Below are positions 1 to 6,317 of a stretch of 6,317 bases of DNA, in pieces. Origin of the DNA: Bacteroidales bacterium UBA5621. GTDB lineage: Bacteria > Bacteroidota > Bacteroidia > Bacteroidales > VadinHA17. The position numbers were made by a program, and so were the translations under genes. Numbering within the stretch: position 1 is the first letter of the stretch; every line of letters begins with the position of its first letter. The stretch spans positions 1 to 6,317 of the forward strand of contig DIKJ01000121.1 in NCBI GenBank assembly GCA_002424525.1, given 5' to 3'. The notes beneath the pieces are model-generated. The model was given only the letters and a program-made list of their open reading frames with translations, was not told where the DNA came from and ran no database searches.

Positions 1-1537
1 AGTCGGTTGCTGTAAGGAGTATAGTAACCATAAAATCCCGGCTCTTTTCCTGTCCTTTTGTGGTCTCTTTCTCTTTACCGTTAAGGTAACCCCTCCTGGA
101 GGCCAGGAAAATATAATCAACATCGGGTTTAAGTTCAAACCTGAAATCTCCTCCCGTTCCGGTTTCTGCCCGGAGATTGGTCCCGTCGCTTGCAATAAGC
201 TGAACAACAGATTCAGCTATAGGCGCTCCTGTCTTTTCATCCTTCACCAGTCCCGTGATATTAAATCTCAGAGGAGGCATTTCGAAGGAATAGAGTTCAT
301 CATTTCCCCTTCCCTTTCGTGTCGAGCTGAATATTCCGCGCTCACTTCCTGATTCGAATGTAATACTGAAATCATCGGCGTTGCTGTTAATCGGTGATTT
401 CATATTCTGCACAACCCAGGAACCATCGGGCTGGGGAACAGCCCTGAAGATATCGAGGCCTCCCATTCCAATATGTCCGTCGGATGCAAAGTAGAGCCAG
501 CCATTATCCCTGGAGCAGGGGAACAGCTCATCACCGCTTGTATTTATATCGGGTCCGGCGTTGCGGGGAGCCGACCAGGGGTCGCCCTGTTTTATTCTTG
601 TCGAGATGTAAATATCTTTCCCCCCGTATCCTCCCTTGATGTCAGAAACAAAATAGAGAGTAAGGCCGTCGGCTGATATCGCCGGATGAGCCGCAACAAG
701 GGTGTCTGAGAAGATGTCCACTTTAACGGGAGCACTCCAACCATCCCCTGTTCTCCTTGAATACATTATGATGCATCCTTTTTTCTCGCGTTTTCCGGCC
801 TCGCACCTGGTGAAATATAGGTCGCGGTAGTCTGATGAAAGTGATGGGGTCCCTTCCTCAAACTCGCTGTTGATAACCGCAACCGGAACAGGAGTACTCC
901 ACTTGGATTTTTTGTCAAGACGAGTTTCGAAAATATCAGTAAAACCCTGACCGGTTGCACCGTGAGTCTTATTGCCCGTGGCTTCGTCGCGTGAGGAAGT
1001 AAAGTAGAGAAGTCCGAAGTCGTCCCTGGCAAAGGCAGGGCCGAAATCGGATGCCCGTGAGTTTAAATCTCTCAATTCCTCGATCCTGTATGCCTCGGGG
1101 TTCCTGATCCATTCCATGGCCAGTTCGCACGACCTTATTCCCTGATCGGCTTTGGGATCGGAGGGTGCGATCTGCTTGTATTTCCTGAACTCGTCAATTG
1201 CCTGCTGATATTTCCCGTTCTTCTTAAGCGATTCTGCAAGCCACAACTGCGACTCCGGCCTCGATAAAGGAGATCTGACCGACTGCCTGTACCATGTTTC
1301 CGCATTTCTCGGATCGTTGGTAAGGCGGTAGCTTTCAGCTATCATGAAGATCAGCTCAGCCCTGTCTTCCCGATCGCTTCTCCTTGTCTTTGAATAGGCA
1401 CTCTTGAAATGGTCAATTGCCTGATAATACTCTCCGGCTTCAAATGAACCATATGCCCTTTCGGCCTTCCGCCTCTGGGAGAAGGAGTCGGGAACCAGAA
1501 CAATGATGAATAATATGATGAATGTTAATTGCTTCAT
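1..1537 (-). CDS. OmpA/PorE-family envelope protein: signal peptide, TPR, WD40-like propeller, CarboxypepD_reg-like domain (C-terminus outside window)
   Basis: An uninterrupted frame of 512 codons reads from an ATG at 1537-1535 to the window edge, so the protein is partial at its C-terminus. Residues 1-20 form a signal peptide (MKQ, then a hydrophobic run, then a likely cut in SFS|Q). There is no cysteine at the cleavage site, so it does not look like a lipoprotein. Residues about 22-150 are helical and TPR-like (for example YYQAIDHF and KYQQAIDEF repeat units). Residues about 155-420 contain five WD40-like (PD40) blades, with recurring patterns such as LLYFTSSRD, DLYFTR, LYFVSD, WLYFASDG and GGLDIFRA. 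From about residue 425 a carboxypeptidase-regulatory-like beta domain begins (ITGLVKDEKTGAPIAES). In this family an OmpA-like peptidoglycan-binding domain usually follows, which would lie beyond position 1. The same domain order is known for PorE (PG1058) of the Porphyromonas gingivalis type IX secretion system, but Bacteroidota carry many paralogues, so the exact role is uncertain. It lies downstream of glnN in the same direction but is separated from it by a terminator-like hairpin. Confidence 0.88.
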   Translation of the reverse strand, partial: MKQLTFIILFIIVLVPDSFSQRRKAERAYGSFEAGEYYQAIDHFKSAYSKTRRSDREDRAELIFMIAESYRLTNDPRNAETWYRQSVRSPLSRPESQLWLAESLKKNGKYQQAIDEFRKYKQIAPSDPKADQGIRSCELAMEWIRNPEAYRIEELRDLNSRASDFGPAFARDDFGLLYFTSSRDEATGNKTHGATGQGFTDIFETRLDKKSKWSTPVPVAVINSEFEEGTPSLSSDYRDLYFTRCEAGKREKKGCIIMYSRRTGDGWSAPVKVDIFSDTLVAAHPAISADGLTLYFVSDIKGGYGGKDIYISTRIKQGDPWSAPRNAGPDINTSGDELFPCSRDNGWLYFASDGHIGMGGLDIFRAVPQPDGSWVVQNMKSPINSNADDFSITFESGSERGIFSSTRKGRGNDELYSFEMPPLRFNITGLVKDEKTGAPIAESVVQLIASDGTNLRAETGTGGDFRFELKPDVDYIFLASRRGYLNGKEKETTKGQEKSRDFMVTILLTATD

Positions 1538-1610
1538 GACCCGCTATTCGATTCGATCGTAAAAATAATCAATTAAAGGGATTCTGAATAGTTAACGTCC
1601 GGCACACGGT

Positions 1611-1653
1611 AAATATTATAACAAGGAGAGCCAACTTCAAAAGCTGGCTCTCC
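1611..1653 (-). terminator. Rho-independent terminator of glnN
   Basis: A perfect 9-bp stem pairs GGAGAGCCA (1625-1633) with TGGCTCTCC (1645-1653). The stem can be extended inward by CTT/AAG past one mismatch. Read on the minus strand, the hairpin is followed by the U-rich stretch TTGTTATAATATTT (1624-1611). It begins 21 bases after the glnN stop codon, where a terminator for that gene would be expected. It is about 74 bases before the start of the OmpA-family gene, implying that gene has its own promoter. The U-tract is interrupted, so some read-through is possible. Confidence 0.8.
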
Positions 1654-1673
1654 GGATCAACAACACAATCCTG

Positions 1674-3863
1674 TCAACGTGTAAACAACAACTCTCTGTA
1701 TTTAGGCAACGGCCATATCTCGTTATCGACGATCAGCTCCAGCTTGTCGATATGAACCCTGATCTGGTCGAGGTAAGGCTTTACATTCTTTTCATACTCA
1801 ATTGCTTTACTGTAAGAGTCTTCAATCTTATTAGCCTTCTTTCGCTCTTCTATCATATCGGCAACCAGCTTCTTTATCAGGGAGATATGGTCTGATATAT
1901 TAACAATTAGCTCTTTGCGTGCGCCTGCAAGTCTTTCAAACTCAAGTTCGTTAAATACTTCCCTCAGGCCCCTTACATTCTCGATAAGTGAAGTCATGTA
2001 ACGAATAGCTGTCGGTACAATATGGTTAATTGCCAGGTCACCCAGGACCCTTGATTCGATCTGCACCTTTTTTGTGAATTTATCGTATTCAACTTCAGCA
2101 CGGCTGTTCAGCTCTTTTTCGGAAAAGATACCCGATTTCACCAGCACATCTTTTGACTTATCGGTTAAATAGAGGCTGATCGATTCAGGAACGCTTTTTA
2201 CATTGCAGAGTCCGCGCTTTTCAGCTTCCCGGTGCCACTCCTCACTGTAATTATCCCCCTCAAACAGGACCTTGCCGGATTCGTTTATGTATTTCTTAAG
2301 CACCTGGAAGATAGCTTCGTCCTTGGTTCTACCTTTCTTAATTATCAGATCGACCTCCTTTTTGAATTTTCTGAGCTGGTATGCAAGAGCTGCATTGAGA
2401 GTTATCATGGGGGCACTGCAATTTGCCGAAGAGCCTACTGCCCTGAATTCAAACCTGTTGCCTGTAAAGGCAAAGGGAGAAGTCCGGTTGCGGTCGGTAT
2501 TATCCAACAGTATTTCAGGTATTTTTCCGATTCCAAGCTTAAGCTCGGTCTTCAGGGCAGGTGTCATTTTTCTGTCAGTGACTTTACGTGATATTTCATC
2601 CAGAATGCTTCTCAGGTATGATCCGAGAAAAACTGAAATAATTGCGGGAGGGGCCTCATGTCCTCCAAGACGATACGCATTGGTTTCATTCATAACCGAT
2701 GCCCTTATTATCTCATTGCTGTCGTTCACAGCCTTTATGACATTTACAAGGAAAGTGAGGAACTGCAGGTTTGTCTTGGGATTTTTCCCCGGCGACAGCA
2801 GGTTCACGCCTGTATTGGTACAGAGCGACCAGTTATTATGCTTTCCCGAACCATTTATTCCGGCAAAGGGTTTTTCGTGGAACAACACCCTGAATTTATG
2901 TTTGCGGGCGATCCTTTTCATAATATCCATCAGAAGCTGGTTATGATCCACAGCCAGATTGACCTCCTCAAACACCGGGGCGCTCTCGAACTGGTTCGGG
3001 GCCACTTCGTTATGGCGTGTTTTAACAGGTATCCCGAGCTTATGAGCCTCATACTCAAAATCTTTGATAAAACACATTACCCGCTCCGGTATTGAACTGA
3101 AGTAATGATCGGAAAGCTGCTGGTCTTTTGAGGACTGATGGCCCATCAGTGTTCTGCTGGCAAGCATAACGTCGGGTCTGGCATAATAGAGGGCCTCATC
3201 AATAAGGAAATACTCCTGCTCAACTCCCAGCGTGGCAAAAACCCGCGTCACATCCTTGTCAAAAAACTGGCAGATATCAACCGCGGCCCTGTCGAGCTCC
3301 GAAAGCGTTTTGAGAAGCGGAGCCTTATAATCGAGTGCCTCTCCGGTATATGATACAAAAATTGTTGGGATACATAACGTGGTATCGACGATGAAGCAGG
3401 GTGATGAGACATCCCAGGCGGTATAGCCCCTGGCCTCGAAGGTGTTCCTAATGCCCCCGCTCGGAAAGCTTGAAGCATCCGGTTCTGACTGAACCAGAAC
3501 CTCGCTTGAGAAACTCTCAACGACATGCCCTCTATCGCCCACTTCTATAAAACCATCGTGTTTTTCGGCAGTACCGTCAGTGAGAGGGTGGAACCAGTGT
3601 GTATAATGGGTGGCACCTTTCTCAATTGCCCAGGCTTTAAGCGCTGTAGCAACCTGGTCCGCTGCCTGCCGTGAAAGGGAGCTCCCCTCCTCAATTGCAT
3701 TCTTCACCTGCCTGAAGGCCTCCCTTGGAAGATAATGCTCCATTTTATGGATATCAAACACGTCATCTCCGAAATATGCGGATATGTTCCCCGCCGGGAT
3801 TTCGGTTTCAAGAGGTTCCCTGTTGAATACTTCTCTTAATGCACTAAATCTTAATTCTGCCAT
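1674..3863 (-). CDS. glnN: Type III glutamine synthetase (GlnN)
   Basis: The product is a cytoplasmic enzyme making glutamine from glutamate and ammonium with ATP, the entry point of nitrogen assimilation. From the ATG at 3863-3861 it has 729 residues, the usual size of GSIII and far longer than GSI or GSII. Visible active-site blocks are EQEYF (about 215-219, the metal-binding acidic strand), NEVAPNQFE, the ATP-binding signature KPFAGINGSGKH (331-342, fitting the KP-x-NGSG-x-H-x3-S glutamine synthetase pattern), and NRFEFRAVGSSAN (E472, R474), the counterpart of the EFR-SAN block. Further GSIII hallmarks are THYTHWFHPLTDGTAEKHDGF and SFPSGGIRNTFEARGYTAWD near the N-terminus, ESRVLGDLAINHIVPTA, and the terminal NEIWPLPKYRELLFTR. 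The frame extends upstream to a TTG (3884), but I prefer the ATG because it gives the family N-terminus (MAELRFSALREVFNR) and because the TTG falls inside a candidate promoter element. No Shine-Dalgarno sequence is visible, as is common in this phylum. The gene appears intact. Confidence 0.97.
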   Translation of the reverse strand: MAELRFSALREVFNREPLETEIPAGNISAYFGDDVFDIHKMEHYLPREAFRQVKNAIEEGSSLSRQAADQVATALKAWAIEKGATHYTHWFHPLTDGTAEKHDGFIEVGDRGHVVESFSSEVLVQSEPDASSFPSGGIRNTFEARGYTAWDVSSPCFIVDTTLCIPTIFVSYTGEALDYKAPLLKTLSELDRAAVDICQFFDKDVTRVFATLGVEQEYFLIDEALYYARPDVMLASRTLMGHQSSKDQQLSDHYFSSIPERVMCFIKDFEYEAHKLGIPVKTRHNEVAPNQFESAPVFEEVNLAVDHNQLLMDIMKRIARKHKFRVLFHEKPFAGINGSGKHNNWSLCTNTGVNLLSPGKNPKTNLQFLTFLVNVIKAVNDSNEIIRASVMNETNAYRLGGHEAPPAIISVFLGSYLRSILDEISRKVTDRKMTPALKTELKLGIGKIPEILLDNTDRNRTSPFAFTGNRFEFRAVGSSANCSAPMITLNAALAYQLRKFKKEVDLIIKKGRTKDEAIFQVLKKYINESGKVLFEGDNYSEEWHREAEKRGLCNVKSVPESISLYLTDKSKDVLVKSGIFSEKELNSRAEVEYDKFTKKVQIESRVLGDLAINHIVPTAIRYMTSLIENVRGLREVFNELEFERLAGARKELIVNISDHISLIKKLVADMIEERKKANKIEDSYSKAIEYEKNVKPYLDQIRVHIDKLELIVDNEIWPLPKYRELLFTR

Positions 3864-3881
3864 ATCAGTAAATTTTTCTGA

Positions 3882-3889
3882 CAAAAATA
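3882..3889 (-). promoter_or_regulatory. Candidate Bacteroidetes -7 element for glnN
   Basis: Read on the minus strand this is TATTTTTG, a perfect match to the Bacteroidetes -7 consensus TAnnTTTG. It would place transcription start only some 10-15 bases before the preferred glnN ATG at 3863. No TTTG is present at the usual -33 distance, and the region is AT-rich enough for chance matches. The true promoter may therefore lie further upstream. Confidence 0.35.
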
Positions 3890-3895
3890 TATGTT

Positions 3896-4020
3896 TTTTT
3901 AATATACCCTATCTTTTTACATACTTTTTTTCATTTATTTTCATATATTTTGAACATACCCCCTGTTTTTAAGAGATGGTTATGTATTTTTTGATATATT
4001 TCCCGTATACACCCCCATGA
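3896..4020. repeat. Three imperfect T-run/ATACCC-like motifs at 51-52 base spacing
   Basis: Similar blocks of T-rich DNA followed by ATACCC or ATA(CA)CCCCC recur on the plus strand. The C-run cores begin at 3904 (ATACCC), 3956 (ATACCCCC) and 4007 (ATACACCCCC). Blocks 1 and 2 also share flanking TTTTnAAnATACCC and a downstream TTTTT. Blocks 2 and 3 share the preceding ATATATTT. The spacing of 52 and 51 bases is close to five helical turns. The similarity was judged by eye and low complexity inflates it. They may be regulator sites, bent DNA, or coincidence. Confidence 0.35.
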
Positions 4021-4111
4021 CAGAAGAGTTTAAGGATATACCATTGTTTTACTGATATTTATACAACTATCAACAAAATAATTCAAGACCCGGTATTTGA
4101 CGGATTTTTGT

Positions 4112-4119
4112 TATATTTG
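4112..4119 (+). promoter_or_regulatory. Candidate Bacteroidetes -7 element for the PpiD-like gene
   Basis: TATATTTG matches TAnnTTTG perfectly and lies 48 bases before the ATG at 4168, giving a plausible 5' leader of roughly 40 bases. A TTTG at 4096-4099 lies upstream, but the 12-base gap is shorter than the usual separation between the -33 and -7 elements, so the -33 part is weak. The leader is A-rich (AATAAAAAATC, ATTAAAAATC) with no Shine-Dalgarno sequence, in keeping with translation initiation in this phylum. Confidence 0.5.
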
Positions 4120-4167
4120 TCGCCTGAATAAAAAATCGCATAGTATCCAGATTAAAAATCATAATCA

Positions 4168-6285
4168 ATGTCGACACTTCAATTTTTAAGGGAAAAAGCC
4201 GGAGTACTGGTGGCGGTGGTAATAGGTGTTTCACTTCTTCTGTTTGTGGTGAGTGATTTTTTCGGCAGCGGCAGTGGTCAGCGAAGACAGGCCAGAAAAT
4301 ATTACGAGATTGGCCAGATAAGCGGAGAGGAGATCCTGTATCAGGATTATGAGCAAAGGGTTCAGAACCTTATGGAGATCTATAAGCTGTCGGGCACTGC
4401 AACCATCGATGAAGCCACGGCTGAATCGATCAGGGAACAGACCTGGCAGCAGATGGTCCGGGAAAGGATCCTTGACAGCCAGTATAAGAAGCTGGGTATC
4501 GGAGTAAGCACCGAAGAGGTCGACGAGCTTGTGCTGGGCAATAATCCTCATCCGATTGTACTGCAGCTGTTCACCGATCAGAGCACCGGGATGTTCAACA
4601 AATCATTTCTCGTCAATTTCCTTAAGCAGACAGAGGTTGATGAGACAGCAAAGAGGTACTGGCTCTTCTTCGAGAATGAGATTGTCAACGACAGGATGAA
4701 CACGAAATATAACAGTTATGTATCAAAGGGCCTTTATGTGACCACCAGGCAGGCGGAGTTTGATATAATGCTTGCATCCGCGACAGTGGACTTCAGTTAT
4801 ATCATGAGGAATTATGCTTCGGTCCCTGATTCTGCCGTAACGATAACCCGGAAAGAGGTTGAGGCTTATTACGCCGGACATAAAAAGAATTTCCGGAGGA
4901 ATGCCCTGAGAAGCATTGAATATGTAAGTTTTGATGTTATCCCTTCAGAGGATGATATCAGTAACGCCGAGGAATGGATTAACAATATCAAGGAGGAGTT
5001 TGCCGAAGCTGCTGATCCTGTTCAGTTCATCAATCTCAATGCCGATTCGCGTCATGTCGGGTTCTTTGTTTCGCCTGACGCGGTGCCTGAAGAGCTTCAG
5101 GATTTTGTCAGGAGAGAGGATCAGAAGGAGGTTTTTGGTCCTTACGATGATGAAGGAACTCTTAAGATTGCCAGGTTACTGTCAGTATCCCAGAGGCCTG
5201 ACTCGGTGCGCGCCCGGCATATCCTGCTCTCCCCGGACCAGACGCAGACCCTTGAAATGGTAAGGGCCCAGGCAGACAGTCTTATCAGGCTTATTAAGGC
5301 GGGAACCTCTTTTGAGGTACTGGCCATCACCAACTCTGTTGATCAGGGATCTTCACAGCTGGGAGGTGACCTGGGCTGGTTCCCGGAGGGAAGAATGGTG
5401 GTGCCGTTCAACAACGCATGTTTTTCAGCAAGCAAAGGGGATATAGTTACTGCCGAAACTACTTTCGGAATACATATCATTGAAATACTGGACCAGTCCA
5501 GAAAATCGAAGAAATATAATATTGGCATTATTGACCGTAAGATCATTCCAGGGTCTGTAACCAACCAGAAGGCTTACAGTGAAGCCAGCCAGTTTGCCGG
5601 GACAAACAACACCTATGAGAAGTTCAACAGCGCTGTTGCGGAGCTTGGTATTAACAAACGGGTGGCGAATGATATTGCTCCCCAGCAGAAGGCTCTGCCG
5701 GGTCTTGACAATCCAAGAAGCCTCATAATTGCCTTGTTTCAGGCGCAGGAGGGAAAGATCATTCTGGACAACAGTCAGCAGGCTGTCTTCGAGGTGGGTG
5801 ACAAATACGTTATTGCTTATTGTACCAGGGTTCAGGAGGAGGGCATTGCCCAGCTCAGGGATGTTGAGAATGAGATCAGGTTTGAGATGATAAAGGACAA
5901 AAAGGCCGAAATTATTTCAGCCGAGTTTATTGCCAGGAATGAACCCGGAAGCATGCTGGATGACATTGCCCGTTCGATGGGATTGTTGGTTCAGGAAGCC
6001 ACTCAGGTGAATTTCAGGTCGTTCAGTGTTGCGGGTGCCGGCAACGAACCGGCGCTTATTGCCGCTTCATCTGCCGGTCAGCCTGGTGTTGTGACAGGCC
6101 CTGTAAAGGGTGTGAACGGTGTATTCATGCTTACCGTCAACAGTGTCACATCATCTGAAGGTGAGGATCTCAGCTTGTTGCGTGACCGGCTGGCGTTAAC
6201 ATATCAGATGAGGGGCACTTACGAAGCTTATGAGGCTTTGCGCAAGGGGGCCAACATTATTGACAGGAGGTACAAGTTCTATTAA
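4168..6285 (+). CDS. PpiD/SurA-like membrane-anchored peptidyl-prolyl cis-trans isomerase (parvulin)
   Basis: This complete 705-residue protein resembles PpiD, the inner-membrane chaperone that receives proteins leaving the Sec translocon. A short N-terminus with R8 and K10 precedes one transmembrane segment (about 11-31, rich in V, L and I), predicting an N-in signal anchor with the rest in the periplasm. Residues about 46-210 form a SurA-N/PpiD-like helical chaperone region, including WQQMVRERILDSQYKKLGI and the NPHPIVLQLF-TGMFN stretch typical of PpiD relatives. The parvulin domain spans about 346-443. It starts with VRARHILL (H351), has a GGDLGWF core and an MVVPFNNACF strand, and ends with TTFGIHIIEI, so the usual conserved positions are present. 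The C-terminal 250 residues match the helical tail of PpiD-like proteins (QLRDVENEIRFEMIKDKKAE). It is longer than E. coli PpiD (about 620) but near the usual length in Bacteroidota, where it is often annotated only as a SurA N-terminal domain protein. A hairpin follows the stop codon, so it is probably transcribed alone. Confidence 0.92.
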   Translation: MSTLQFLREKAGVLVAVVIGVSLLLFVVSDFFGSGSGQRRQARKYYEIGQISGEEILYQDYEQRVQNLMEIYKLSGTATIDEATAESIREQTWQQMVRERILDSQYKKLGIGVSTEEVDELVLGNNPHPIVLQLFTDQSTGMFNKSFLVNFLKQTEVDETAKRYWLFFENEIVNDRMNTKYNSYVSKGLYVTTRQAEFDIMLASATVDFSYIMRNYASVPDSAVTITRKEVEAYYAGHKKNFRRNALRSIEYVSFDVIPSEDDISNAEEWINNIKEEFAEAADPVQFINLNADSRHVGFFVSPDAVPEELQDFVRREDQKEVFGPYDDEGTLKIARLLSVSQRPDSVRARHILLSPDQTQTLEMVRAQADSLIRLIKAGTSFEVLAITNSVDQGSSQLGGDLGWFPEGRMVVPFNNACFSASKGDIVTAETTFGIHIIEILDQSRKSKKYNIGIIDRKIIPGSVTNQKAYSEASQFAGTNNTYEKFNSAVAELGINKRVANDIAPQQKALPGLDNPRSLIIALFQAQEGKIILDNSQQAVFEVGDKYVIAYCTRVQEEGIAQLRDVENEIRFEMIKDKKAEIISAEFIARNEPGSMLDDIARSMGLLVQEATQVNFRSFSVAGAGNEPALIAASSAGQPGVVTGPVKGVNGVFMLTVNSVTSSEGEDLSLLRDRLALTYQMRGTYEAYEALRKGANIIDRRYKFY

Positions 6286-6297
6286 CAGCAGAAATTC

Positions 6298-6317
6298 TTC
6301 CCCCCGCCGGGGGGAAT
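6298..6317 (+). terminator. Probable Rho-independent terminator after the PpiD-like gene (cut by window edge)
   Basis: TTCCCCCC (6298-6305) pairs with GGGGGGAA (6309-6316) around the 3-base loop GCC, forming a very stable GC-rich hairpin 12 bases after the stop codon. The expected U-tract would begin at or after the last base of the window, so it cannot be seen. Without it, the hairpin could instead be a 3' stabilising structure. Confidence 0.65.

Larger units (their letters stand above)
3864..4167. other. Divergent AT-rich intergenic region between glnN and the PpiD-like gene
   Basis: These 304 bases separate two divergently transcribed genes and contain no credible coding region. The half nearest glnN (3890-4010) is strongly T-rich on the plus strand and carries spaced T-run/C-run motifs. 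The half nearest the PpiD-like gene holds a perfect TAnnTTTG match. A short ATG frame (4017-4055) looks like chance. I see no riboswitch-like structure or clear dyad operator, so how nitrogen status would control glnN cannot be read from this region. Confidence 0.7.

Noticed and set aside
473..1032. Open frames at 473-676 (plus) and 766-1032 (minus) within the left part
   Set aside because: Both overlap the continuous 512-codon minus-strand frame that encodes recognisable propeller repeats, and their own translations look non-biological.
1560..1567. TATTTTTA on the minus strand as a -7 element for the OmpA-family gene
   Set aside because: It differs from TAnnTTTG at the last base and has no TTTG at the -33 distance. 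In AT-rich DNA such near matches are common.
2232..3353. Several plus-strand open frames opposite glnN (2232-2591, 2272-2946, 2658-3095, 3138-3353)
   Set aside because: They lie antisense within a fully conserved type III glutamine synthetase, overlap one another in different frames and show no recognisable domain. They are shadows of the real gene.
3784..3972. Plus-strand 62-residue open frame running from the glnN 5' end into the intergenic region
   Set aside because: The first part is antisense to glnN and the rest is translated T-rich DNA giving a phenylalanine-rich tail. There is no ribosome-binding or promoter context.
4017..4055. A 12-codon ATG frame in the divergent intergenic region, considered as a leader peptide
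   Set aside because: It lies upstream of the best promoter candidate at 4112-4119, has no run of regulatory codons and no attenuator-like hairpin after it. It is probably chance.
4931..5564. Open frames at 4931-5263 (plus), 5142-5333 (minus) and 5343-5564 (minus)
   Set aside because: They are out of frame with, or antisense to, the PpiD-like gene across its chaperone and parvulin region and have no independent support.
1..6317. Mobile element, CRISPR array, tRNA/rRNA gene or defence island
   Set aside because: No regularly spaced exact repeats, terminal inverted repeats, transposase or integrase motifs, or structured RNA gene were seen. All three genes belong to ordinary Bacteroidota families.

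Overview
The window looks like a chromosomal segment from a member of the Bacteroidota (Bacteroidetes), most plausibly a Bacteroidales-like lineage. Four things point there. (1) There is a type III glutamine synthetase of the Bacteroides GlnN kind. (2) There is a long PpiD/SurA-like membrane-anchored parvulin of about 700 residues. (3) There is a protein with the order signal peptide, TPR, five-bladed WD40-like propeller and carboxypeptidase-regulatory-like domain, an architecture typical of this phylum. (4) Matches to the phylum's -7 promoter element TAnnTTTG occur, and no Shine-Dalgarno sequences are obvious. Base composition is moderate and even across the three genes. I see no transposase, integrase, tRNA, rRNA or CRISPR.

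Layout: positions 1-1537 (minus strand) hold the N-terminal 512 codons of a PorE/OmpA-family envelope protein that runs off the left edge. A short gap of 136 bases holds a strong stem-loop, the likely terminator of the next gene. Positions 1674-3863 (minus) encode a complete type III glutamine synthetase, glnN. An AT-rich divergent intergenic region of about 300 bases (3864-4167) holds candidate promoters for both directions and a set of similar T-rich/C-run motifs spaced 51-52 bases apart. Positions 4168-6285 (plus) encode a complete PpiD-like periplasmic peptidyl-prolyl isomerase/chaperone. Its likely terminator hairpin is cut by the right edge.

The genes probably do not form one pathway. 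GlnN assimilates ammonium in the cytoplasm. The PpiD-like protein helps fold proteins leaving the Sec translocon. The OmpA-family protein sits in the periplasm or at the outer membrane and may tie an envelope complex, possibly the type IX secretion system, to peptidoglycan. The terminator between glnN and the OmpA-family gene, and the divergent orientation of glnN and the PpiD-like gene, suggest three separate transcription units. I found no convincing evidence of a previously undescribed system here. The items most worth a second look are the intergenic spaced motifs, the true start of glnN and the identity of the truncated envelope protein.
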